Assembly: GCA_030610515.1 (NCBI GenBank)
Contig: JAUWRQ010000091.1
Coordinates: forward strand, 1-5,754
DNA: 5,754 nt
Reading direction: 5' to 3'
Source of the DNA: Candidatus Eiseniibacteriota bacterium
GTDB taxonomy: Bacteria; Joyebacterota; Joyebacteria; Joyebacterales; Joyebacteraceae
Shown here: positions 1 to 5,728 of the stretch, in pieces
How the letters are laid out: each line of letters opens with the position of its first letter
Position numbering within the stretch: the stretch's first letter is position 1
Notes under the pieces: generated by a model
What the model was told of the DNA's origin: nothing
What the model saw: the letters and a program-made list of their open reading frames with translations, nothing else
Databases searched by the model: none
Position numbers and translations under genes: made by a program

Positions 1-63
1 AAGAAGAAAGGTCAAACGCCCGTCGCCGGAGGACACCACGGCCGCAGGTCGGGACTTGAACCG

Positions 64-951
64 CTACCGGGACCAGGACGGCCACTGGTCCGCGCCCGGG
101 CTGTCTGTGATTCTCTGCGGGGAGCCACCATCAGATGTCATGATGTAGATCTCGAGATCACCGTCCCGGTTGCTGGCGAAGGCGATGAACTCGCCATCCG
201 GCGACCAGCACGGCATCGTGTCTACGCTGTCGTTGATCGTCAGTTGCACGAGCCCCCCACCGTCGGCGTTGACGACGTAGATCTCCTCATCTCCGTCCCT
301 TTCGGACGTGAAGACGATCCTGCTGCCGCCCGGTGACCACTCGGGATTGAAGTCTGCACCGGCGCTGCCTGCGATCATCACGAGGTTCGAGCCGTCGGAG
401 TCCATAGTGTACAGGTCCGCATCGCTTTCGAGATCAGTAGTGAGCACGATCTGTGAGTCGTCCGGCGACCAGTCCGGCTCATACTCAGCACTCGCCAGGT
501 CCGTGATTCTCACGGGACCCGTACCGTCGGCGTTCATCGTGTAGATATCCCAGGTCCCGTCCCGGTCGGTGTTGAACGCGATCACGGACGCGTCACTGTT
601 CCAGGCCGGAGTGTCCTCGCCGGCCCCGTTGTCCGTCAGTTGGAGCTTGTCGCTGCCACTGACGTCCATGGTCCAGATCTCCCGGCCCGCGTCGCTCCCG
701 CTGACGTAGACGATGCTCTCGCCGTCGGGCGAGACGTCGGGAGACGATTCGCTAGCGTTGTTGTCGGTCAGCTTCTGCAGCTGGCTTCCGTCCACGTCCA
801 TGCTGTAGATCTCGTTGCCTCCATCGCGGCCAGAGACGAACACGATGATCCCCGACGGCTGCGGGTCGTCTCCCGGGCTGGACGGACTGCTGGAGCAGCC
901 GGCGAGCGCGGTCAGGCAGGCGAGCACGATCGCAGCGGGCACCGTTCGCAT
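64..951 (-). CDS. PD40 / TolB-like beta-propeller lipoprotein
   Basis: This gene encodes a 295-residue exported lipoprotein. Residues 1-19 form a lipoprotein signal with lipobox LAGC, making C19 the predicted lipidated residue, followed by a Ser/Pro/Asp-rich linker to about residue 33. The rest is six PD40 (WD40-like) repeats beginning at I36, I80, I124, I168, I212 and I256, exactly 44 residues apart. Each carries an [I/V]-x-[F/Y]-type strand, a D/E-[I/L]-[Y/W]-x-[M/V] strand, a DG turn and a [L/I]-T-D-like end. The next blade opens with P-x-W-S-P-D-G-like residues, and the last such segment (WPSWS) ends the protein, which suggests a six-bladed propeller closed between its termini. An in-frame ATG lies upstream at 1161, but the start at 951 is preferred because AGGAGGT sits 6 bases before it and the signal peptide begins there. 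The family scaffolds protein contacts in the envelope (TolB is the model). The specific partner is unknown and no catalytic residues are evident. Confidence 0.88.
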   Translation of the reverse strand: MRTVPAAIVLACLTALAGCSSSPSSPGDDPQPSGIIVFVSGRDGGNEIYSMDVDGSQLQKLTDNNASESSPDVSPDGESIVYVSGSDAGREIWTMDVSGSDKLQLTDNGAGEDTPAWNSDASVIAFNTDRDGTWDIYTMNADGTGPVRITDLASAEYEPDWSPDDSQIVLTTDLESDADLYTMDSDGSNLVMIAGSAGADFNPEWSPGGSRIVFTSERDGDEEIYVVNADGGGLVQLTINDSVDTMPCWSPDGEFIAFASNRDGDLEIYIMTSDGGSPQRITDSPGADQWPSWSR

Positions 952-957
952 ATCTCC

Positions 958-964
958 ACCTCCT
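958..964 (-). promoter_or_regulatory. Shine-Dalgarno deciding the propeller lipoprotein start
   Basis: On the minus strand this reads AGGAGGT, a perfect anti-16S match, inside a longer purine run (956-966). It lies 6 bases before the ATG at 951-949. No comparable site precedes the upstream in-frame ATG at 1161, which falls inside the terminator palindrome. Confidence 0.8.
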
Positions 965-1110
965 CCACAGGCTGAGCCGGCCGGGTCGCCGCCGTTGCTG
1001 GTGATCGGAGCGACAGTGCGGTCTGGACGAGACCACGCTACACCGAATCCCGCCGCGCCGGCAAGGGAACACTGGACCGAGCGCCTGCGGATGGCGGCTC
1101 CGCCGCGTCT

Positions 1111-1116
1111 ATTGTA
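1111..1116 (-). promoter_or_regulatory. Possible -10 element for the lipoprotein gene
   Basis: The minus strand reads TACAAT, one mismatch from TATAAT, in otherwise very GC-rich DNA between the terminator palindrome and the lipoprotein gene. No good -35 hexamer lies 16-18 bases upstream, and the implied leader would be about 150 bases. This is a weak call. The rest of 952-1154 shows no gene and only short GC-rich inverted repeats such as GGCGG-CT-CCGCC at 1093-1104. Confidence 0.2.
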
Positions 1117-1154
1117 GTTGCGAGCCCGACGGGCGCGGAGTATCCATCGGGGAG

Positions 1155-1194
1155 ATATCACAAGGGACCCGCGTGCGCGGGTCCCTTGTGATAT
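1155..1194. terminator. Long perfect palindrome, probable operon terminator
   Basis: The arms at 1155-1173 and 1176-1194 are exact reverse complements of 19 bases around a 2-base centre. In RNA this would give about 18 base pairs with a 4-base loop. The core pairs GGGACCCGCG with CGCGGGTCCC and is flanked by AA...TT and then the AT-richer ends ATATCAC/GTGATAT, so it has a crude A-stem-T layout on both strands. It begins 18 bases beyond the znuB stop, and the next gene in the same direction starts at 951, so it most likely ends the zinc operon. There is no clean U tract, so it could instead be an mRNA 3'-end stabiliser or an extragenic palindrome of a repeat family. Confidence 0.6.
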
Positions 1195-1212
1195 GGCGTC
1201 CCCTGGTGGACG

Positions 1213-2103
1213 TCATTCGAAGTCTGGAGTTCCCGCGCTGCGAGCGCGGGAGCGGGACCCGCACGAGCCGTCACGAGGGACCCGCTTCCCGCTCATCCAG
1301 ACAGCCCCCCTCGCGAGGGCAGCCAGGCCAAACAACCCGCACGCGGCGAGCGCGATGATCTGGTTCGTGGGGAGGTCCCGGCTCACCGAGAGATAGAGAC
1401 CGACGGATGTCGCGATCAGCGACATGACCACCGCCGTCAGCACCACACGCATCATCCGCCGGTGGAGAAGGAGCGCGGCGGTCGGGGTTACGACGAGGTA
1501 GCAGAATACCAGGAGGGCGCCTGCCGCCTTCGACGACGCGGCAACGACGAGTCCCAGGGCGAAGAAGAAGAGGAGTTCCCAGAGGACGACGCGCAGCCCG
1601 AGCACTCGCGCGCCCTCGCGATCGAGGAAGGTGTAGAGGATGGGCCTGAAGAAGACCAGGAGACACACGAAGCTCGGAACAAGTGTGAACAGGATGATCC
1701 TCAGGTCCTGAGGCGAGGTGAGAATGAGATCTCCGTAGAGGAGGGCCCTCACCTCGTGGAGCCCGAACCCGCTCCTTGCGACAAGGAGGATACTCGCCGA
1801 CGACGCGAAGACGAAGACCACACCGAGGATCGCATCGCGCGGGACGCGCTGGAGTTCGAACGGCCGTGCGAGGATGGCTACGACAGCGGTCGTGAGAAGC
1901 CCGGCGCCGAGAAACGGGTGAAAACCCCACGTTAGTCCGCACGCGATGCCGAGCGCAGCCACCTCGGAGAGCGCGATCCCGATGAAGACGACTCGCTTCA
2001 GGATCACGAAGACGCCCATGATCGAGGCAACGACCGCGATCACCATTCCGGCGACGATCGGGGCGGTGAACATTCCGAAGAGGAGTCGGAGGTTGTCAGC
2101 CAT
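1213..2103 (-). CDS. znuB: Zinc/manganese ABC transporter permease (ABC-3 family)
   Basis: This 296-residue inner-membrane permease forms the pore for metal delivered by ZnuA and is powered by ZnuC. Hydrophobic segments recur through the protein, at about 10-33, 36-60, 64-80, 92-110, 137-158, 173-190, 193-212, 219-241 and 247-268, as expected for an ABC-3 protein with seven to nine helices. Family landmarks visible are the G-V-F-V-I-L-K-R block followed by I-A-L-S-E (about 30-47), R-D-A-I-L-G (89-94), R-x-L-G-L (166-170, ATPase-contact region) and A-A-G-A-L-L-V-F (193-200) with a downstream Pro. Residue 47 is Glu, where ZnuB and MntB proteins often have His after the Ser. The start overlaps the znuC stop (ATGGCTGA), and GGGGGAGGTG precedes it, which indicates translational coupling. 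After the last helix (about residue 268) a basic Arg/Ser/Gly-rich tail of about 25 residues coincides with inverted repeats in the DNA and may not be functional protein. Zinc is favoured over manganese from context only. Confidence 0.88.
   Translation of the reverse strand: MADNLRLLFGMFTAPIVAGMVIAVVASIMGVFVILKRVVFIGIALSEVAALGIACGLTWGFHPFLGAGLLTTAVVAILARPFELQRVPRDAILGVVFVFASSASILLVARSGFGLHEVRALLYGDLILTSPQDLRIILFTLVPSFVCLLVFFRPILYTFLDREGARVLGLRVVLWELLFFFALGLVVAASSKAAGALLVFCYLVVTPTAALLLHRRMMRVVLTAVVMSLIATSVGLYLSVSRDLPTNQIIALAACGLFGLAALARGAVWMSGKRVPRDGSCGSRSRARSAGTPDFE
1231..1294. repeat. Nested inverted repeats inside the 3' end of znuB
   Basis: TCCCGCGCT (1231-1239) and AGCGCGGGA (1243-1251) form a perfect 9-bp stem with a 3-base loop. 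GAGCGGGA (1250-1257) pairs perfectly with TCCCGCTC (1287-1294) over 8 bp, and GCGGGACCCGC (1252-1262) is an odd-centred palindrome. GGGACCCGC occurs at 1254-1262 and 1277-1285, and again in the left arm of the neighbouring palindrome (1164-1172). All of this lies within codons of the Arg/Ser/Gly-rich tail of ZnuB. It may be an additional terminator part or remnants of a palindromic repeat. Confidence 0.5.
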
Positions 2104-2818
2104 TCGCGTGCACCTCCCCCACCCCGACCGGTGCGCGGAACGAAGTCAACTCCGACCGCGCCACCAGCCGGACCTCTCCGTGGTTCACCACGGCGATCGT
2201 GTCCGCGGCCGCCGTGGCGTCGTCGAGGCCATGGTGTGCGAAGAGGATCGTCCTGCCCTCGGTGCGGTTCATCCGCACGAGGTGTTCGAGGATCTCCGCC
2301 TCGGTCTCCACATCGAGCTCCGTGGTCGGCTCGACGAGGACAAGTACCTCGGCCCGCGTCATGAACGCCCGGGCCAGGAGCGCCTTCTGCTTCATCCCGC
2401 CTGAGAGTTCCCCGAATGTCTTCGTGCTGTGCTGCGCGAGCCCGAGATCCGCGAGGATCGCGTCCATCGTCTCGCGCTGATCGCGGTCGGGCTTCCTCCA
2501 GGGACCGTTCGCCGGGTAGAGCCCCATCGCCACGATCTCGGTGAGCGTCACCGGGTAGAGCGGGTCGATCCTCCGGTGCTGCGGGACATACGCGGGCGGT
2601 GAATCGGCAAAAGGGGTGACGACGCGCCCGCGCCGGGGCTCGACCAGCCCTAGGATCGCCCGGAGGAGCGTGGTCTTCCCCGCGCCGTTCGGTCCGATGA
2701 ACGGCAGGAACATGCCGCGAGGAATCTCGAGGGTCAGATCACGGAGCACGATCTCGTTCCCGTAACCGACTGTCAGGTTCTCACAGCGGATGATGGGGTT
2801 GCCTGCCTGCATCGTCAT
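2096..2818 (-). CDS. znuC: Zinc/manganese ABC transporter ATPase, Walker B Asp replaced by Val
   Basis: This 240-residue cytoplasmic ATPase would energise the ZnuB permease. Its motifs in order are Walker A GPNGAGKT (42-49), the Q-loop with Q80 in YVPQ, the signature LSGGM (138-142), Walker B and catalytic Glu region VLVLVEPTTELD (158-169), and the switch His at H195. Length and order are typical for the family. The oddity is residue 162: the Mg-coordinating Asp of Walker B is Val (codon GTC at 2335-2333), while the catalytic base E163 is intact. GTC differs from GAC by one base. The D-loop also reads E-L-D where G-L-D is usual. The start overlaps the znuA stop by ATGA, and GGAGGA lies 5 bases upstream, favouring this ATG over a second ATG two codons later. 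The gene overlaps znuB by 8 bases. Family assignment is firm; the metal specificity and full ATPase competence are less certain. Confidence 0.9.
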   Translation of the reverse strand: MTMQAGNPIIRCENLTVGYGNEIVLRDLTLEIPRGMFLPFIGPNGAGKTTLLRAILGLVEPRRGRVVTPFADSPPAYVPQHRRIDPLYPVTLTEIVAMGLYPANGPWRKPDRDQRETMDAILADLGLAQHSTKTFGELSGGMKQKALLARAFMTRAEVLVLVEPTTELDVETEAEILEHLVRMNRTEGRTILFAHHGLDDATAAADTIAVVNHGEVRLVARSELTSFRAPVGVGEVHANG

Positions 2819-3876
2819 CTGTCTCCTCCGGACACCTGTTCGCCGAGAACCCGGGCCAGAGCAGCGACAGCGTTGTCGAGCATTGCGGCGTAGCTGTCGA
2901 CGCCGGGCTCGCCGCCAGTTGCGTTCGGGATCATGAGGACCTGTGCATCCGATCGGTCGGCGACGAAGTCCGCCGCGCGACGGCCGTAGTACGGCTCGAC
3001 CAGGATCGCCTCCGCGTCGCGCTCGTTAGCCACCTTCACCACCTCCCTCAGGTGCTTCGAACTTGGGGGAATGCCTGGAAGCGGCTCGAGCTCAGCCACG
3101 AGCGCGAGCCCGAATCGCTCAAGGAGGTAGTTCCAGCTCCTGTGATGGCTGATGACGGCCTTCCCAGCATGCGGGAGCAGCAGCGCGTACCACCCTCCGG
3201 CGGGGATTCCCCGAGAGGCGAGCTCGTCCTCCAGGGTCCCCGAAATCTGCAGCCCCCAAACCTCGTCGCCGCCGAGTTCAGCGACGACCTCCTCACCGAA
3301 CATGGCTGCATCGAGCTCGCGCGTGAACTCGCCGAGCCCGAGAGCGTAGTCGTCCGCGTGATCGGGGTCGATCTCCTGAAGCCGCTCGGCGATCTCCTCG
3401 GCGATGATCCTCCCGTTCAGCGGATCGAGCCAGCAGTGCGGGTTCCCGGACGGGTGCACGTCCCCCATCGAGCGGTCGACCCTGCCCGTGGGAACGTCGA
3501 GGCGGACGACGCGAGCGGATACATCCAGATGACCGGGTGCGCCGACCTGGATTCTTCTGTTGCGCGACGCCTCCAGAATCACAGGCTCGTAGCCGATCTC
3601 GAGTTCCATCCCGATCTGAATCCACAGGTCGGCCCCTCGGGCCTTCGTGATGTGGCTCGGCCTGGCCTGAAGGAAGTGCGGGTCGCGCGTGCCGTTCTGG
3701 AGGCTCTGCACCGAGACGTTCGCGCCTCCGATCGTCTCGGTGATCGACGCCAGATCCGTCGTCGTCGTGATGATGTCCAGAGCAGCAGCCGCTGGCGAGG
3801 CACCAAGTGCGGCGGCAAGAGCGAGCCCCGCGACCACGACACACGAGGAGCAGTGAAGAAGCGTGTTGTGTGACAT
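2815..3876 (-). CDS. znuA: Periplasmic zinc/manganese-binding protein (cluster A-I)
   Basis: This 353-residue substrate-binding protein is predicted to capture metal in the periplasm and hand it to ZnuBC. Residues 1 to about 32 are a Sec signal peptide (hydrophobic 12-24, Ala-rich cleavage region). The Cys at 9 follows LLH, which is not a lipobox. Expected ligand positions of the family are visible: H67 in D-P-H-F, H147 in N-P-H-C-W-L-D-P, H244 or H245 in S-H-H-R-S-W, and an acidic residue near the C-terminus, D327 in G-V-D-S-Y, equivalent to the PsaA Asp. The His at the third position resembles zinc-type ZnuA, whereas manganese-type PsaA has Glu there. The long His/Asp-rich loop of E. coli ZnuA is missing; only H141 adds near the second ligand. 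The gene begins 30 bp after the outer-membrane barrel gene and overlaps znuC by ATGA. The Shine-Dalgarno (AAGGGAG) is about 12 bases from the ATG, rather distant, so expression may rely partly on upstream translation. Confidence 0.92.
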   Translation of the reverse strand: MSHNTLLHCSSCVVVAGLALAAALGASPAAAALDIITTTTDLASITETIGGANVSVQSLQNGTRDPHFLQARPSHITKARGADLWIQIGMELEIGYEPVILEASRNRRIQVGAPGHLDVSARVVRLDVPTGRVDRSMGDVHPSGNPHCWLDPLNGRIIAEEIAERLQEIDPDHADDYALGLGEFTRELDAAMFGEEVVAELGGDEVWGLQISGTLEDELASRGIPAGGWYALLLPHAGKAVISHHRSWNYLLERFGLALVAELEPLPGIPPSSKHLREVVKVANERDAEAILVEPYYGRRAADFVADRSDAQVLMIPNATGGEPGVDSYAAMLDNAVAALARVLGEQVSGGDR

Positions 3877-3906
3877 CTCTCGGTCAGACTCCCTTCGCCC
3901 TTCGGG

Positions 3907-5205
3907 CTAGAACCTGTGGGCTCCGTGGACACCCAGAGAAACCTGAAGCTCCACTTCTACACCCCACACGTCCTGTTCGCCCTCGTGCGTCTGGTAGGTT
4001 CCCCGGGAGACCTCGAGACGCATCCGCGAGTACTCGGTGTACGTGAAGTCGGTCATGAACGTGAGGCGGTTGCTCGCGCCGGGGTCGTCGACGTCGCCGT
4101 CGGGATACTCGGTGCGATTGGTGAGACCCGCCTGCTCCCACCGGAGGCCGAGCCTCCATCGTGAGGCGAACCCGTAGACGGCCTGGACGTAGTAGCCGTC
4201 CTGTTCCTTCCGGAGGCCGCTTCCCTCAAGGTCGGGCTCGTGCTCGTGCAGCACAAGCGTGAGACCCGAGGTCCGCAGGTAGTACTCCGCCTGCACCGTG
4301 ACATCGCCTCTCCCGTAGGAAACCTCAGAATCGTACTTGTAGACGAGGTCGCCGCCCCAGAACGAGGCGTCACCGTCGAGCCAGTGGTCGGCGTCTCCAT
4401 CGCCGCTCTCGTCGTGGGCCTCCTGGCGCCTGCCCGTACCGTAGCTGGCGCCGATCTGCAGGGCGTGGGTGTCGCCGAGCGGCGGAGCGTACTTGACCCA
4501 GCCGATGGCCGCGCGGGGCCGGTTCAGCTTCTCGACCGGCTCCTCCCCGAGATACGGCCACAGGAGTTCGTTGCTTCCCTCGAACACCTCTCCTCCGAGG
4601 AGGAGGTAGTGTGAAGTCGGCGCGAGCCACGAGAGCTGGACACCCACATCGTTGACACCGTGGGGCCCGAAGAGAAGCAGGTTGACGAGCGGGTCGCTCA
4701 CGAAGTCCCAGTAGTGCTTGTGTTGAGGATTAAGGCGCCCGAAGTCCGAGAAGAACTTCCCGAAGCGAAAAGCGAAGCTCCATGGGAGCGTCGGCGCGTT
4801 GATGGCCGCTTCCTCGAGTTCCGCGCCGCCGCGGTCGACGGCCACGATCGCGTGCGCCTTGAACGCGGGGTCGACGCGACCGCTCAGGACGAGTTCCAGG
4901 TGCCGCAGATTGAAGCCCTGCGCAGGAGCGCCCCCGTGAGCGTGCCCGTGATCGTGCTGTCTGTCTTCGTCCCCGTGCCCGTGCGCCTCTCCGAACCCCT
5001 CGAGCTCGGACAGGATGACGGCCAGCCCTTCCTCGGAGTTGTCGTAATGGTAGAAGCCGTCGATGTCGACGGAGATGTCGGGGTTCATGTTCTCATCGGA
5101 TCCCTCGAACGACGACATCGAACCGCTCGGCACCTGGGCGGCGGCCACCCCCCAGCCCACCACGGACGCGAGCGCGATGAGTACCGCAAGATTGGACGAT
5201 CTCAT
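3907..5205 (-). CDS. Histidine-rich outer-membrane beta-barrel, putative zinc channel or receptor
   Basis: This 432-residue protein has a signal peptide (1 to about 23, ending AAA-Q) and a terminal Phe (HRF), as recognised by the Bam machinery. Alternating aromatic/hydrophobic strands run from about residue 98 to the end, separated by polar acidic loops, so a beta-barrel is likely. No TonB plug domain is visible. Residues 75-90 hold six His with Asp/Glu (HGHGDED then HDHGHAH), an evident metal-binding loop. Further His/acid-rich loops lie at 261-279 and 320-327. The block at 149-173 (G-K-F-F-S-D-F-G-R-L-N-P-Q-H then W-D-F-V and D-P-L-V) resembles, from memory, a family of uncharacterised barrels found beside metal transporters. 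GAGGAGGT lies 4 bases before the ATG. Only 30 bp separate it from znuA, so it is very probably the outer-membrane step of the same uptake route. Passive porin, gated receptor and metal-trapping surface protein all remain possible. Confidence 0.78.
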   Translation of the reverse strand: MRSSNLAVLIALASVVGWGVAAAQVPSGSMSSFEGSDENMNPDISVDIDGFYHYDNSEEGLAVILSELEGFGEAHGHGDEDRQHDHGHAHGGAPAQGFNLRHLELVLSGRVDPAFKAHAIVAVDRGGAELEEAAINAPTLPWSFAFRFGKFFSDFGRLNPQHKHYWDFVSDPLVNLLLFGPHGVNDVGVQLSWLAPTSHYLLLGGEVFEGSNELLWPYLGEEPVEKLNRPRAAIGWVKYAPPLGDTHALQIGASYGTGRRQEAHDESGDGDADHWLDGDASFWGGDLVYKYDSEVSYGRGDVTVQAEYYLRTSGLTLVLHEHEPDLEGSGLRKEQDGYYVQAVYGFASRWRLGLRWEQAGLTNRTEYPDGDVDDPGASNRLTFMTDFTYTEYSRMRLEVSRGTYQTHEGEQDVWGVEVELQVSLGVHGAHRF

Positions 5206-5254
5206 GCATACCTCCTCGAAGGGATGTGGGCAGTCCCTCCCCCAGAGGTGTCAT

Positions 5255-5297
5255 GCGGCGCTGCGCGCGATACGGGCCGATGCGCCCGGTGCGCCGC
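5255..5297. other. GC-rich nested stem-loop in the gap before the barrel gene
   Basis: GCGGCGC (5255-5261) pairs with GCGCCGC (5291-5297). Inside it CGGGC (5273-5277) pairs with GCCCG (5283-5287), giving a nested structure in the 122-bp space between the small secreted protein and the barrel gene. It has no U tract. It might attenuate or set relative expression, but short arms like these arise easily in GC-rich DNA. No Zur-like dyad or riboswitch was recognised in this gap. Confidence 0.25.
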
Positions 5298-5327
5298 CGT
5301 GCCGGTGTGTCTTGAGGAGGAAGGGAA

Positions 5328-5717
5328 TCACATCGCGAAGGAAGGCGGAGCGCGTCCGGGTGGTGTGGTCGGTGTGAAGAGGGGAATCGAACTCGCCTCC
5401 GGGGACGGCTGGGCGAGCACGACCGAAACGGGACGAGGAACTGACAGGACTCCGTGAGCGCCCGACTTGTCCGTCGAGAGGAGTTGGCAGGCCGCACACT
5501 GGCTCGTGTCGCCGCTCCGGGATCTCGCGTCGGAGAGCGGCGCCCCGGAGTGCGGGGAACTCAGGCAGGCGCCCCACGGCAATGACGAAACACCGTGTGA
5601 GTCGGCCAGATCGCAGGTGTGGCAGAGATGAGCAGCCGGCGCCAGGGCCAGAAGGAGCAGACCGAGACAGAGCACAGCACCGCGCGCGGGCATCGATGTA
5701 GGCTGTCGTGTCAACAT
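5328..5717 (-). CDS. Small secreted Cys/His-containing protein, function unknown
   Basis: This 129-residue protein has a signal peptide or N-terminal anchor (hydrophobic 14-29, ending APAAH). The mature part carries a CxxC with adjacent His (H30, C32, H33, C35), a single C51, and a second CxxC (C74, C77) followed by a hydrophobic LL. H41, H56 and H88 are also present. The C-terminal third (about 90-129) is Pro/Ser-rich and low in complexity, ending near R-A-P-P. The overall plan (signal, C-x2-C-hydrophobic, RAPP-like tail) recalls small DUF2946-type envelope proteins, but I cannot confirm membership. The start is supported by AAGGTGGT four bases upstream. It is the first visible gene of the zinc locus, 122 bp before the barrel gene. 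Periplasmic or surface metal binding, or a redox/disulfide role, are plausible inferences. A competing frame across 5093-5497 lacks any signal or motif. Confidence 0.62.
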   Translation of the reverse strand: MLTRQPTSMPARGAVLCLGLLLLALAPAAHLCHTCDLADSHGVSSLPWGACLSSPHSGAPLSDARSRSGDTSQCAACQLLSTDKSGAHGVLSVPRPVSVVLAQPSPEASSIPLFTPTTPPGRAPPSFAM

Positions 5718-5720
5718 GAT

Positions 5721-5728
5721 ACCACCTT
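5721..5728 (-). promoter_or_regulatory. Shine-Dalgarno of the small Cys/His protein
   Basis: The minus strand reads AAGGTGGT, one base from AAGGAGGT, just upstream of the ATG at 5717. It is the main support for calling the small protein a real gene from this start. The 26 bases above it to the window edge are too few to show a promoter or operator. Confidence 0.6.

Noticed and set aside
10..15. TTGACC on the minus strand resembling a -35 box
   Set aside because: The matching -10 would lie outside the window, so it cannot be tested.
43..63. Minus strand reads GGTTCAAGTCCCG, like a tRNA T-loop
   Set aside because: Only about two of five T-stem pairs form, the 5' part would lie inside the lipoprotein coding end, and no acceptor or anticodon arm can be built.
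952..1161. N-terminal extension of the propeller gene to an ATG at 1161
   Set aside because: The added 70 residues are Arg/Gly-rich with no homology signal, lack a Shine-Dalgarno, start within the terminator palindrome and would bury the lipoprotein signal peptide.
3052..3873. 273-codon open frame on the plus strand
   Set aside because: It is entirely antisense to znuA, which has clear family motifs; the composition is that of a shadow frame.
3841..3876. Lipoprotein signal in ZnuA at Cys 9 or Cys 12
   Set aside because: The residues before each Cys (LLH and CSS) do not fit a lipobox; the hydrophobic core follows them, as in a Sec signal peptide.
4660..5457. 265-codon open frame on the plus strand
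   Set aside because: It is antisense to the barrel and small-protein genes, has a Val/Arg/Glu-heavy composition typical of complementary GC-rich frames, and shows no domain or start site.
5093..5497. 134-codon minus-strand frame overlapping the small protein and barrel starts
   Set aside because: It has Arg/Ser-rich low-complexity translation, no signal or motif, and conflicts with two better-supported starts.
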